Assembly (NCBI GenBank): GCA_031841125.1
Contig: CM063114.1
Span: 41,623,574-41,687,573, forward strand
Source: Acanthococcus lagerstroemiae
Lineage: Eukaryota > Arthropoda > Insecta > Hemiptera > Eriococcidae
DNA: 64,000 bases
Reading direction: 5' to 3'
In this document: one piece after another, positions 21,840 through 33,429 of the stretch
How positions within the stretch are numbered: the first letter of the stretch is position 1
How the letters are laid out: every line of letters begins with the position of its first letter
Position numbers and translations under genes: made by a program
The notes under the pieces: generated by a model
Database searches by the model: none
The model's input: the letters and a program-made list of their open reading frames with translations, nothing else
What the model was told of the DNA's origin: nothing

Positions 21840-22690
21840 AGTTGAGAGAGAGGTACGACAAGGAAGATCTTCAACTCTGTTAAAAACTTCGAGAACTTAT
21901 GAATCAAATTTAATGGCAACAGAATGAGGAATATAAGTTATGCTGATGATACCGTGTAGCTCCAAGCAAAATAGATCTTCGGAAAATCATAAAGAAAGTC
22001 AGATAAGCCGGACAAGATTGTGTTGTAAGCATAAATGCTGAGAAAACAAACTGGATGGTTGTAAAGAGAACCCCAAACCAATGTGGCAGGACTAGTTATT
22101 GATGGATAACAAATTGAAAGATTTACCAAATTCAAATATCTTGGGTCCGTGATAAACTCAAATTTAGAGGAGGAATTGCTGAAGATACTTTCCGCAGACT
22201 GAAAATCATTCTCATACACAAAGATACACTCATCTCCTTATGAATAAAGGTTGTTCAACATTATTCAAGATCAATACTATTGTACGGGAGGGAGACATAG
22301 TCTATTAAGAAAATATCAATGAATTAACTAGAAGAGCTGTACTATGGTTTCTCCGGAAACTAATGTGAACATCTTGGGTTGACAAAATAAGTAATATCGA
22401 AGTATTGCATAGAGAGTCACCAGAAAACTGCAGAAAACAGTGAAAAGTAGAAATCTGCATATTTGGAGCATGTCTTAAAAGGAGAGAAATATGAATTACT
22501 TAGACTCATTCTGAAAGGCAGAATCAAAGGAAGGAGATCTCGAGGCAGAAAAAAATCATCCTGAATTCAGAATCTCAAGAGCTGGAGTGGCATCGAAGGA
22601 ATTGGTGTTTTTTCAAAAAAGCAAGAGACCGCGATCTGTGGACAGCTAAGGCATTGTTCAGTCTATGGTATCAAGAAGAAGAATAGAGAA
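21840..22690 (+). pseudogene. RTE/L2-like LINE reverse transcriptase relic (C-terminal half)
   Basis: Pieces in shifting frames read ISYADDT near 21937 (RT C motif), KINAEKTNWMVVKRTPNQ-like and FTKFKYLGSVINSNL near 22115-22160, IKVVQHYSRSILLYG near 22240-22280, then a final RIKGRRSRGRKK and SWSGIEGI near 22520-22600. This order matches the RT thumb and tail of RTE/L2-like non-LTR elements. Many stops; inactive. Confidence 0.75.
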
Positions 22691-23169
22691 TTTCAGAGTT
22701 TTTCGATGAGTACTTGATCAAGAGCAATTCGAGAACTATTTTTTCATTATGAACATAGACGAGGAGTTCTGTACACTCCCCGGCTTGGGGGCCCAGAAGC
22801 CTAGGATGATACTTCGGACAGCTACAAATCCTGACCGAAAACAGTATTTAAATCTTTTGCGCGAACATCTTTCACAAATCGCCTATGTTAATCTCGTTAT
22901 AACGCCAATTACAGCCATAATCGGTGACAAATCCGCTTTTTCAAAGCTTGAAAATGTTTAAAGATCACGGTGTGTACAATACACCGCATTCGACTCGATT
23001 TTCTCCATCATCTTTTTTAAAATCCTTCTTTAAGACAACACAAATACGTAACCGCACGTATAACCCAAAGGTATACCCGCCGCCAGACAGCTTGTAAGTA
23101 GATCCTTGAACTTTCGCAAGTATCGACTAAAGAAAACAGGTGTCAGAGCAGCAAACGTAGCCACGAGTT

Positions 23170-23172
<3 letters not shown>
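22691..23172. other. Unassigned region
   Basis: A 70-codon frame at 22749-22958 (MNIDEEFCTLPGLG...) has no recognised motif. Nothing else is seen. Confidence 0.3.

Positions 23173-23207
<35 letters not shown>
23173..23207. repeat. (AC)n microsatellite
   Basis: About 17 uninterrupted AC units. Confidence 0.95.
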
Positions 23208-23209
<2 letters not shown>

Positions 23210-24110
23210 GCGAAAACGAGAACGGACAAAAATGCCATTGCAATAGATAAAAATATAGATGGCCTTCGAAGAACGGTCACTGTTAAGACGAAAGTCGATT
23301 TAATTTAGCCGGACGGTTCGCGGTCGAGCCCGGCCGGAGCAGATCAGGGCACGGATGCTGCGCGGGGATGATACCGTCTTCGTGGGAATTAACAGGAAAA
23401 ATGAACATGAAATAAAAGACGGCATTTAATGGGAAACTGCGAAGGTAAAACAACTACCGGTTTGCCGGACCGTTTATTTTCTATTTTCATTTGCGAAAGG
23501 ACAACTATTAATCTTTCGGCCGCGCTGTACTTCGCTCTACCCCCCTCCCCGCCCCTTGCTCTCGCTGTCGACTGCTGAGCTGTGCAAAGCGAGGAAAACG
23601 GTAGCGGAACGAAAAACTGCTAATTTGAGGGCGCGTACACGCGCGTGTACAATTTAACCAACGATAGCGAAAAGTCGTTGCGGGGCCACGCGTTTCGCCA
23701 GCCATATCCAAAAACAAAATACTAGAGCACGTCTACGTAGAATTAACGCCAAAATACACCGAGGACGGCGTAAAGCGCTCCATGTAGACAAATTAAACGC
23801 CTTGTTTATTGTTATAAGAAAAAATTCGTTTGGTACACGCTCTCCATCTCCTCTACCCCCGTTCTCCCCGTCCTCGACTTTCAGTTACTCCTATATATTC
23901 TGTAAAGCGTGTAAAAATGTCGCTTGTAGTTTTCATTTGCTCTATAGAGTTAGGGTATCTCATACCACTGGCGCAGTGGTCATCTGCTCGATGCATTCCT
24001 CACGAGTCGCCAAATTGGACACAACGAATTTTGGCCGAATATGGCACCACAAATTGTAAGTTCTAATATGGTACACAATGAAGAAGCAGAAGTAAGGTCA
24101 CAAAAAACTT
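23208..24110. other. Unique-looking, GC-richer non-coding stretch
   Basis: No gene, terminal repeat or tandem repeat is recognised. Several GC-rich patches (23305-23370, 23510-23580) and mixed composition differ from the repeat-rich surroundings. This could be conserved intronic DNA. Confidence 0.3.
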
Positions 24111-24114
24111 TCAT

Positions 24115-24945
24115 GTTGATTTTATTAAAATGCTTTCCACTTCGTTGGTTGGCCCATATGTATTTTATACTTTTATTCGTAACTCATGGAAATCATGATG
24201 CATATACTGCGCAGACGCATTATTTAAAATGCTTTCTAAGTCATCTGTCGTCTCTTATGTACTTTCCTTTATAACAGCAAACGTAATCACGACGCATCTA
24301 CTGCACAGACGTACGTTATGATGCATCTACTGCTTAGACGCACATTATTTAAAATACTTTCCAAGTCATCTATCGTCTCTTACTCGTGTGTACTTTTCTT
24401 TATAACAGCAACTGGAATCACGACGCATCTACTGCACAGACGTACGTTATGATGCATCTACTGCGCAGACGCACATTATTTAAAATGCTTTCCAAGTCAT
24501 CTGTCGTCTCTTACTCGTGTGTACTTTTCTTTATAACAGCAACGGGAATCACGACGCATCTACTGCACAGACATACGTTATGATGCATCTATGGTGCAGA
24601 CGCACATTATTTAAAATGCTTTCAAAGTCATCTGTCGTCTCTTATGTACTTTTCTTTATAACAGCAACGGGAATCACGACGCATCTACTGCACAGACATA
24701 CGTTATTTGAAATGCTTTCTAAGTCATATTGTTGCCTCTTATGTTCTTTTTTTTTTTGTAACAGCAACGGCAATCACGACGCATCTACTGCGCAGACGCA
24801 CATAATTTAAAATGTTATCTAAGTCATCTGTCGTCTCTTACCTTCTTTCTTTTGTAACAGCAACGGCAATTACGACGCATCTACTGCACAGACGCGCATT
24901 ATTTAAAAATCCTTTCCAAGTCATCTCTTGCCGTTTCTGTTCCTT
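24115..24945. repeat. Minisatellite with alternating ~97- and ~130-bp units
   Basis: The block AAGTCATCTGTCGTCTCTTA recurs near 24238, 24363, 24494, 24624, 24721, 24821 and 24917. Spacings of 125-131 then drop to about 97. The longer units carry an extra ~33-bp internal duplication (TGCACAGACGTACGTTATGA next to TGCATCTACTG). Overlapping ORFs here follow the repeat and are not genes. Confidence 0.85.
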
Positions 24946-24969
24946 TCTTAGTACCATACTTCAGAACGG

Positions 24970-27900
24970 TTAATACAGATTGTTTTTGATCGAAATACTG
25001 TCTTTTTCTCATTAAAAATTGTCTAGAAGGATTGTTTTATCTCAAAATTTTGTTGTTTCTGGAGAAAGCTTTATCGTTTCTGGTCAAAATGTTGTTATTA
25101 TTGAGGGAAATTTGGTATAAAAAAATGGTCAATATTGATCGGTTTTAGTGAGTCTTGTTATTTCTGATCAAAATTTGGTCAATTTTCATGTAAGAATGGT
25201 CAATACAGATCATTTTTCATCAAAACTTGGTCGTTTTCTTATTAAAAATAGTGTAAAAAGATTGTTTTTGGTCAACATTTTGTGGTTTCTGGGAAAAATA
25301 TTGTTGTTTTTGGTCAAAGATTTTTTGTCATCACTGAGAAAAAAATCATCAGAAAATGGTGAAAAATAATTGTTTTTAGAGATGTTTTGTCCTTTTTGAT
25401 CAAACTTTGGTCGATTTTTGTTGTTGAATGGTCAACAGACTGTTTTGGGTCAAAATATTGTTGTTTCTGGGAAAAACTTCATCGTTTTTGGTTTTGTTAT
25501 AACTGAGGGAAATTTGGTTAGAAAATGGTTAAAAATGATTCGTTTCTGGTGAAAGATCTGTCATTTTTAATTGAATTTTAGTCAACAGTCGTTTAAGAAT
25601 GGTCAACACGGATAGTTTTTTGTCAAAATTTGGCGTTTTCTCATTTAGAAAAAAAAAAAAAAAAAAAAAAAAGGCAAAATCTTGTTATTTCTGAAGAAAA
25701 CTTTGTCGCTTTAGTCAAAACTTGACATTAGTGAGGGAAATTTAGATGAATAATGGTCAAAACTGATTGTATTTGGAGAAAGTTTTATCAATTTTTATTG
25801 AAAGCTGATTGATTTTCATTTTAAAATGGTCAATGCGGATCGTTTTTGGTTAAAATCTTGCTGTTTTCGCAATGAAAATTTTCTAAAACGATTGTTTGGG
25901 TCAAAATATTGTCGTTTTAGGAGAAAACTTTGTCGATTTTGATCAAAATTTTGTTACTGTTAAGGAAAATTTAGTTAGGAAATAGTAAGAAATGATCGTT
26001 TTTGGTGAATTTTTTGTCATTTTTGATTGAAATTTCGTCGATTTTCTTTTTAAAATGGTCAACAGTGATCGTTTGTCGTCAAAATTTAGCGTTTACTCAT
26101 TAAAAATAGGCCGAAAAGATTGTTTTATCTCAAGATTTCGTCATTTCTAGGAAAAACACGTTGCCGTTTTTGGTCAAAATTTTGTCATTACTGAGGAAAA
26201 TTTCACTAGAAAATTATCAAAAATGACTGTTTCTGATAAATTTTTTTTCATTTTGATTGAAATTTGGTCGATTTTCTTTTTAAAATGGTCAACAATGATC
26301 GTTTGTCGTCGAAATTTAGCGTTTACTCATTAAAAATAGGCCAAAAAAATTGTTTTATCTCAAGATTTTATCACTTCTACGAAAAACTTTGCCGTTCTTC
26401 GTCAAAATTTTGTCATTACTGAGGAAAATTTCATTAGAAAATTGTGAAAAATGAATGTTTTTGGTAAATGTTTCTTTATTTTGATTGAAATTTGGTCGAT
26501 TTTCGTTTATGAATGGTCAACATAGATCGTTCTCCGTCGAACTCTCGTCATTTTCTCATTGAAAATTGTCTAAAAAGATTGTTTTATCTCATGGTCAGAA
26601 AATGGTCAAAAATAATTCATTTTTGGTAAAAGTTTGTCATTTCTGATGAAAGTTAGTCGATTTTTGTTTAAGAATGGACAACACAGATAATTTTTGGTTG
26701 AAATTTTGTCATTTTCTCATTAAAAATTGTCCAAAAAAGATCATTTTAGGTCAAAATCTTGTCATACCTGGGGAAAACAATGCCAATTTTTTCAATATTT
26801 AGTCATTACTGATGGAAATTAGGTTTAAAAAATGGTCAATATTGTGTCATGACCTGACTCTGATCGATCTCCTCTTCCTCGTTCGTGCTACATGTCCTAC
26901 ATTACCAAATTTAGTCACTCTTGTTTTTCTCCCGAATTATTACTCATCGACCTTCATCATGTAATCATGTAACACTTCTGAAATCGCTACCGAATTTGTC
27001 CATTGTATCGATTGTGTATCGCTTGTCTTTGCCCTCGAACCAACTCGTTAATTATCTTATCATTTCCCGTTTCCATTTTCAGCGAACCGCCTTCGCTTTT
27101 TACCAATTATTACTAATTATCTTTTGAAACTTGCTCATATTTTATCTTGTATGTAACGTCCGTGAAGGTCCAGTTATTTTTCTAAAACGTAGTTTACTCT
27201 CATCACCCTACTGAATTGTTATCATGCTTCTTATTTCTTCGAATATAAGCTCATGTTTTCGAACATGAATTTTGCATTCGGCATGAGCTTTGCTACCGTC
27301 GTCTATTGCGTATTGTTTGCACTTACGTCCAGATCCGTTCTGAGACATTATATTTTTCGCCGTTTCGCCGTTCGTGAATTTCCTATATTCTTTTCAAGTT
27401 TCAATTTATTTTAAAAGTTCTATTTTTGTTCTAAGTTGCCAAGTTGTAAACATTATTCAGTTTATTATAACTTTTTAAACTTCTCAAATTCTCGCTTTTA
27501 TTTCAACGCAAAGTGACATAGCATCCGTTTGAGCAAATATTATATATGTTCTGACCCCTTAGCGAGTCGTAACAATTGATTGGTTTTGGTGAATGTCTTG
27601 TCATATTTGATCGAAATTTGGTCGATTTTCAGATCATTTTCCGTCGATATGTTGTCGTATTCTCATTAAAAATAGATTATTTTAGGTCAAAATTTTGTCG
27701 TTCTTGGGGAAAGTTTTGTCGCTTTTGGTCGAAATTTTCTCATCACTGAAGGAAGTTTGGTTAGATAATGGTAAAAAATTACAGTTTTTGTGGTTTTGTC
27801 ATTTTTTTAAATAAAAATCTGGTCGATTTTGGTTTTAAAATGGTGATGACAGATCGTTTTTGGTCGAAATTTTATTGTTTTCTCATTAAAAATTGTCCAA

Positions 27901-28445
27901 AAAAAATTGTTTTGGGTCAAAATTTTGTCGTTACTGAGAGAAATCTGGATGAAAAATGGTCGAAATTGATTGCTCATGGTGAAAGTTTTGTTATTTTTGA
28001 TCAAAATCTGGTCGATTTTCGTTTAAGAATGGTCAACACTGATCGTCTTTCGTCGACATTTCGTAGTTTTCTCTTTTAACATTTTCTCAAAAGATTGTTT
28101 TGGGTCAACATTTTGTAATTTTTGAGGAAAATCTTGGCGTTCTTGAACGAAATTTTTTCATTACTGCGGGAAATTTGGTTAGAAAATGGTCAAAAATGGC
28201 TGTTTTTGGTGAACGTTTTTCCATTTTTGATCGAAAATTGGTCGATTTTTGTTCAAAAATGGTCAGCACAGATCGTTTGTCGTCGAAATTTTGTCTGTTT
28301 CTCATTAAAAATTGTCTGAAAAGATTATTTTTTGTCAAGATTTTGTCATTTCTGGCAAAACTTAGTCATTTTTGGTCAAAATCTTGTTATTACTGACAGA
28401 AAATTGATTAGAAAATTAATGGTAAAAAATAATTGTCTGGCCTTT
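24970..28445. repeat. Large tandem array, ~230-bp unit with internal sub-repeats
   Basis: TTTCTCATTAAAAAT-type anchors lie near 25005, 25235, 25637, 25867, 26092, 26327, 26551, 26710, 27658, 27876, 28068 and 28297, mostly 220-235 bp apart. Inside each unit the phrase GGTCAAAATTTTGTCGTTTTTGG recurs in variants every 40-60 bp, so the array is hierarchical. It is split by a solo LTR at 26845-27574 and holds a 24-base poly-A near 25650. Repetitive FDQNLVDF-like ORFs in it are artefacts. Confidence 0.85.
26845..27574. mobile_element. Solo LTR, family A, copy 2
   Basis: It starts TGTCATGACCTGACTC and ends CCTTAGCGAGTCGTAACA, with the 4-bp duplication ATTG on both sides (26841-26844 and 27575-27578). 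The flanks are 230-bp satellite, so the insertion is clearly bounded. It pairs with copy 1 at 89-1184. No internal region remains. Confidence 0.85.
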
Positions 28446-28457
28446 TATAAAAGAATC

Positions 28458-28608
28458 CAGTGGCGTAGCCAGACTTGGTATGAGGGGGGGTTGTTTTACT
28501 TTTACAACATTACAGGTGTAATACTTACTATTACCAGAATAAATTTTAATTTTTTCACATTTTCGGCTGATGCCAGGGGAGTACAGACCTCTCCTGGCTA
28601 TGCCCCTG
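28458..28608. mobile_element. hAT-type MITE, 151 bp
   Basis: Ends are CAGTGGCGTAGCCAG and CTGGCTATGCCCCTG. Flanks are AAAGAATC and AAAGTATC, an 8-bp target duplication with one mismatch. No coding capacity. Confidence 0.85.
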
Positions 28609-28616
28609 AAAGTATC

Positions 28617-31280
28617 TTCACTCTGAGCGCTATCTGGCTAACCGGTGGTTCGAAACGAAAGGGGGACAACCCCACAGATTCATTTTTTTAATTCGTTTTT
28701 TCTTCACGTTCCCATCTGTAAGTTTTTTATCTCTAATATCTTTTGCAACATTTTCAATCCTATGCAGTGTCAGATCGAACACGTGTGGTAGCAAAAATCA
28801 AGAAGAAAAATATAGTGAACGCTACCTTGGCGAAACGAAAAAACAATTTCAGGGGCTTGAATTCTGAAGAACAAAATAATTAGCAAGTCACCCGGGGACA
28901 AAGGTATTTTTGTTGTGATGAAGACAGCCAATATTAAGAAAATTTCACAAAAAAATTGTTGATAGCAAATATTTTCTTTATTTTTGCTAATTTTATTGGA
29001 CAATGAAGTCATATGCAAGATCCTCCCCCCATTTGTTTTTTGCACGCTAAGTCGGATGGACGCGAGATACATGCGGATTTCTAAATGTTGGACTTAGTTC
29101 ATTTAAGAAAGACATAGTCATATACAAAAAACTGAGCTTTTTTTTCTTCGGATTTTGGATTATGTCTCATAATTTTGTTTTTATTCCGGAGGAGAGGGAA
29201 AGAATGACAGCAGTTTTGTGAGTTTATCGTTTTCCCCCAACATCAGGATGATGACTCAAAAGTATCTCTGACTATCGGTCTGACTGTCCGACTTCCTCTT
29301 ACTGATCTATCTATCATTATCTGCATCCCAGTCTGTTTGCCTTTCAAGGTGAGGGGCTGGCTCGTTCGTTTATCTCTGAATCAGCCTGACTATCCTTTCA
29401 TTGTTGGGTTGGACCTTTAGATAAAAGATCTGCCTTCAGTAGGTAGGCAACCAGTTTATGTTTTTCAAGTGCAGGAAGAGACTCATCAGCAAAAAAAGGG
29501 GGGTATCTCCAAAAACATATTTAAACTGAATACCACCCACCATACAGGCCTACATCGATTCATGTACAAAGCACATATGATCTGAGTGGGGCACGTTGGA
29601 ATCTCGTAGGTTAATTTTTCTCAAAAAGAAAAAGACTTCATACCAGTTAGTTTCTGTTCCGCCATGCCGTGCAGGCGGCACGGAGAGGGTGAGGGGCAGG
29701 GAAATAACCGCACTTAATTGGACGTTTATGACGCGGATACAACGTTTACGTAATTATTTGCAGTAAGGTACTTTTTAGTGATTCGCCCCGTTTGCGGATG
29801 AAAGAGGAAGCTTGTCGGAAGGATAGTTTTTCGACAAAATCTAATTAAATAACGTCACAAACATCGAGCGGTGCGCGCGGATACCGAGAGCACATTCATT
29901 CGCCCGGCAATGGGTAAAAACAAACTTGTTGAACGTTAATTACAAATTGAGTTTAATTAAGAAACTAAAACAAAACAGTACATAGGTATCCGAAAGGGCG
30001 CGGGCTTCTCGTTTTTGCCAATCGCGGGCACAAGTATCGAGAAGCTTTCACTTTGAAAGTCGAACAGTCGGTGAAACTGGACTTCTGTTGCCTTATGGTC
30101 CAGGCAAATCGGGTACAAAAAACGGTAACCAGAGGGAGTTTGCTGAAAATTGTTGAGGATGGTGTCCTAACTGACGAACAAGTCCTCACGCCTACCCTTT
30201 CTGCCAATGTTTTTAGACAGGTTCGAGCTCTTTAAAATCAGTTTTTTGTTTTTTTTCAAGAAAACTCCGAGAACAATTGAGGAGCGTGCAAAACGGCTTT
30301 AAGTCCAAAAAAGCAATTTTACAGCAGAAGCAAATAACAGTTTCCTGTGTTACCTACAATAGTTCCGACGCAGATGACACCCTAGTTGCATACCAAATTT
30401 GAATTCAGAGTCTTTGAATACCCTATAGATGCTATTTCAATATAATTTTAGTACACTTGAATCAGCTTAGAAACTTTCCAAACTATGGAAACGCATAAGC
30501 ACCCAATTTCAAATGTGTGGTGTCTGAGGGGTAGGGGAAGGGTGGGAGTCGAATGCATACAAAACCTAACCCCATGAAATGAGGAAAATATTAAAAAATT
30601 GCCATTGTCTGTCCATGAAACCTGTGTTACACTGTGCTACTCGGAACTGTTATTTTGAGCCCTCCATTAACGGCGTTTGTGGGGTAGATACGAAGGAAGT
30701 ACTGGTAACCATGTTTATGAAGAATCTGGTGTACAACAATTTTAAACTGAAAATGTTGTTAATGTCTCGTAATACTCGAGATTTATGGAAGAAAAAATAT
30801 CATCTTAAAGCGGTTACCAGAATGAGTAGAGGTGGTCACTTACAGTATGTTAGTTAGGCCACCACCCTCATTAATTCTCAGCATCTCAGCAAATTCCTAT
30901 TTGTTACACCTTCGTTCTTTTGAATTTCCATGTCCTAGACTATTACCAGGATTTTTTATGATTTGCGATCGTCGCTATTATGTTACTCGCAAAATTTCAG
31001 CCCAAATTGACGCGGAATTGAAAGGTGCAATACCGAGTACGAACAGAGGCACATGGGTATTTTATTAGCAGGAAAGAATAGGAGATGGTATAGACTTGAA
31101 TAATCGGTAGCCAAAGAATAAGGATATTCACTGTACCAGGCACGTCAGTACGTCGAAGTTCGAGGGGGAAGTGAGGTCAGAAAATTTCTGACTTAATACA
31201 TGTTGGCTTTTAATAAACAGTAAAAGAAAAAAATCAATGATAAAAATGAATGAAAAATATGTATTCTTTGGGCTCGAGGA
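28617..31280. other. Unassigned region, partly unique-looking
   Basis: No gene is recognised. The open frames at 30053-30232 (+) and 30579-30854 (+) lack known motifs. The segment 29690-29960 is non-repetitive, with clustered homeodomain-like sites (CTAATTAAATAAC, GTTTAATTAAG). It could be a conserved intronic element; this is only inference. Confidence 0.3.
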
Positions 31281-31289
31281 CGAGGTGAA

Positions 31290-31860
31290 CCACTACACAC
31301 CTACTCGTCGGCAGTATAAAGTCATGCGATCTCTTCCTAAACTCATTTTTGTTACTTCAGAAGCAATAAATATAAAGCAGCTCCTCTCGTCTCTAGCGTG
31401 AACCTCCTCCCCATAATTACTCGTCGGCAGCATAAAGTCAAGTGATCTCTTCCTAAATTCACGTTTGTTGCTTCAGAAGCAATATAGAGCAGCTCCTCTC
31501 GTCTCAAACGTGAACCTCTCCCCCACATCTACTCGTCACCACTATAAGTCAAGTGATCTCTTCCCAAATTCAATTTTGTTGCTGCAGAAGCAATCTAGAA
31601 CAGCTCCTCTCTTCGCAAGCATGACCCCCCCCCACACCTACTCGTCCGCACGATAAAGTCATGTGATCTCTTACTAACCTCATTTTTGTTGTTTCAGAAG
31701 CAATATAGAGCAGCTCCTCTCGTCTCAAGCGTGACCCCCCCCCCCATCTACTTACTCGTCAGTACTATAAAGTCAAGCGATATCTAAGTGATCTCTCCCC
31801 AAATTCACCTTTGTTGCTTCAGAAGCAATCTAGAGCAGTTCCTTTCTTCTCAAGCGTTTA
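31290..31860. repeat. Tandem array, ~115-bp unit, five copies
   Basis: CTACTCGTCGGCA, TGATCTCTTCCTAAATTCA, TTCAGAAGCAAT and AGCAGCTCCTCTCGTCTC recur at about 31326, 31443, 31554, 31664 and 31785. C-runs within units vary in length. Confidence 0.85.
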
Positions 31861-31884
31861 GAAGTATGGGTGCTGCACAGTTTC

Positions 31885-31990
31885 TCGGGTCTCCGACGCG
31901 ATACTCGAAAGGGTAGTTTCGAGGCTAGGGATATGCGGTGTCTGGGAAGCCACGTTGGCATGCGCGTGTATCGCCATATACGCTCCACCA
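31885..31990. repeat. Dispersed repeat R, copy 1
   Basis: Shares ATACTCGAAAGGGTARTTTC, GGCATGCG, ATCGCCATA and ACGCTCCACC with 55065-55187, same orientation. The CTCGAAAGGG core also occurs in the SINE-like element near 52722. Confidence 0.65.
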
Positions 31991-32059
31991 ATTAATGGGT
32001 GCTTTACAGTGGGCTCAAGTTTTTCATACTCTACGATGAAAATGTATCAAAAGACTCAC

Positions 32060-32166
32060 CTTATACGTTCCCAAGTTATTGACGACGCACGGTAACGAAG
32101 CGTCTCTTCCCAAAGCGACAGTAACGTTTGGAATCGGTTCCGCGAATCTCGGAGGTTCGGTCAATC
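32060..32166 (-). CDS. Internal exon of a DIP/lachesin-type immunoglobulin-superfamily gene
   Basis: The exon encodes 35 complete codons plus two leading bases. The peptide runs from LTEPPRFAEPIPNV to LPCVVNNLGTYK. This is the start of the first Ig domain of insect Dpr-interacting proteins and lachesin-like proteins: a Pro-rich lead, the V-x-V-x-x-GRDA turn and the B-strand cysteine in LPCVV. In the family the next exon opens with VAW and the C-strand tryptophan, which fits the break here. Splice signals are strong. The acceptor is a T-rich tract ending in ATAG just above 32166. The donor is GTGAGT, complementary to 32059-32054. The upstream intron is phase 1 and the downstream intron phase 0. 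Known DIPs are GPI- or membrane-anchored neuronal cell-surface proteins that bind Dpr partners in synaptic matching. Which paralogue this is cannot be told from 35 residues. Neighbouring exons were not found, so both flanking introns are probably very long. Confidence 0.85.
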
Positions 32167-33040
32167 CTATAAACACAGAAAAAAAAACGAAAAATTCAAT
32201 TATGAATGATACGTTCACCTCTGAGGTCTACCTCTGCTTCCGCTTGTGGCAGCGGAAACAAGAGGGCAAACATAACGCGGGCGCAAAATAACAATAAAGA
32301 CAGGCGGTACGCCGGCGAGGCGAAACGAGAAAAATGAAAGCTACTCTAATTTTAGGTGTAACATTTTGCACCGAAAATTTCCACGCATAAGTAGCTTAAA
32401 ATAATGGTCTGGTGGTGTCGCGCAAATTCGTCTTCGTGATTTACTAAATGGTTTCGAGCTTTCGGCTGTGTTTGCCAGCCTGTGATAAACGTACGAGGTA
32501 GATATTCGCAAATCCGCGAATAAAAGTGCGGCCTTCCAGGCGTAATTTTTATACTCAAGTAGGGGAGCAGACAAAAGGGGGAATCTATGATTTTTTTAAA
32601 ACAAAACAAGAGAGAGAGAGAGAGAGAAAAGGGTTTTAATGAAGTTCTTGGTAGAAGAGAATGGAAGCGGCTGCCCCGGCCACTAGAAATATATACAACG
32701 CATTACACTATAAGTTCTCAGGTTGCAGAAAATAATTCTACCTTGGTTTCAAAGTAGGATCCTACGATTCAAAATATGAAGTACGCAGTGAGATTTCATT
32801 AGAGATTGAAAGCACTTCCCTTCCTCTTGGGAGACTCGAATGTACCACCAACTTTTCAGTTGCGAGTATACTCTAAAGTTTCTTACAGCTATTTGGAGTC
32901 CAAATAACGCATAATTGTCAAAAACTTTTTATTTAGCATTTGTGGTGTATGAGATATTCTAATGGAGGCGAAAACATCAATATTTGGTAATAATCACCCT
33001 CAGGTTGGAGACCTTTCTGTTTCTGAGCAATTTTTATTAA
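32167..33040. other. Intron of the DIP-type gene upstream of the exon
   Basis: By the minus-strand exon at 32060-32166 this is its upstream intron. It holds a short (GA)n run near 32609-32629 and otherwise no recognised feature. Confidence 0.5.
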
Positions 33041-33055
33041 CCATTTTATCAAAGT

Positions 33056-33415
33056 GTCCATTTTGGAGTGTGAGTGAACTTGGTAATATTCCTTTTGTAG
33101 GGTGTGCCAATTCACTTTTCCTTCTTCTGTATTCCAGAGCGCTTTCGGCTGTTATGCCATCATCAGTAGAGTACCCTAAATGAGACTTATCTCTTGTGGT
33201 CCTGTAGTTATAGTCGAGGGTAGTACCGTATGGTGAGCGTGTTTAGTCTTGCGTTCCTATTGGTTGTCTGTAAATATGCAGTCTGTCCAATCAGTGGTTA
33301 TTGTTATTGGTTGTGTGCTCTGATTGGTTGTCTGTGGTTGTGCAGTATGACCAATCCGTGTGGCTCTGGAATATAGAAGAAGGAAAAGTGAATTGGCACA
33401 CCCTACAAAAGGAAG
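33056..33415 (-). mobile_element. Penelope-like element copy 2, fold-back insertion with 14-bp target duplication
   Basis: CATTTTATCAAAGT stands on both sides (33042-33055 and 33416-33429); AGT at its inner edge overlaps the element end. The main part (to about 33358) is PLE 3' region in minus orientation, with hammerhead 2. From 33363 to 33415 a second piece of the same 3' region runs in plus orientation, starting GCTCTGGAATATAG. The insertion is thus a minus copy with an inverted fragment joined at its 5' end. No protein-coding part is present. Confidence 0.85.
33129..33174 (-). ncRNA. Hammerhead-like ribozyme 2
   Basis: Minus strand: GTACTCTA, CTGATGA, T, GGC-ATAACA-GCC, GAAA, GCGC, TC, TGGAATAC. 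Core bases match hammerhead 1. Stem I has one C-A mismatch and one U-G wobble. Confidence 0.7.
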
Positions 33416-33429
33416 CATTTTATCAAAGT

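Noticed and set aside
23960..24015. Possible tRNA or SINE A box (TGGCGCAGTGGTCATC)
   Set aside because: No B box at the right distance and no cloverleaf, so not supported.
27768..28396. FDQNLVDF/FLIKNCPKR-like repeated peptide ORFs
   Set aside because: They are translations of the 230-bp satellite and appear on both strands.
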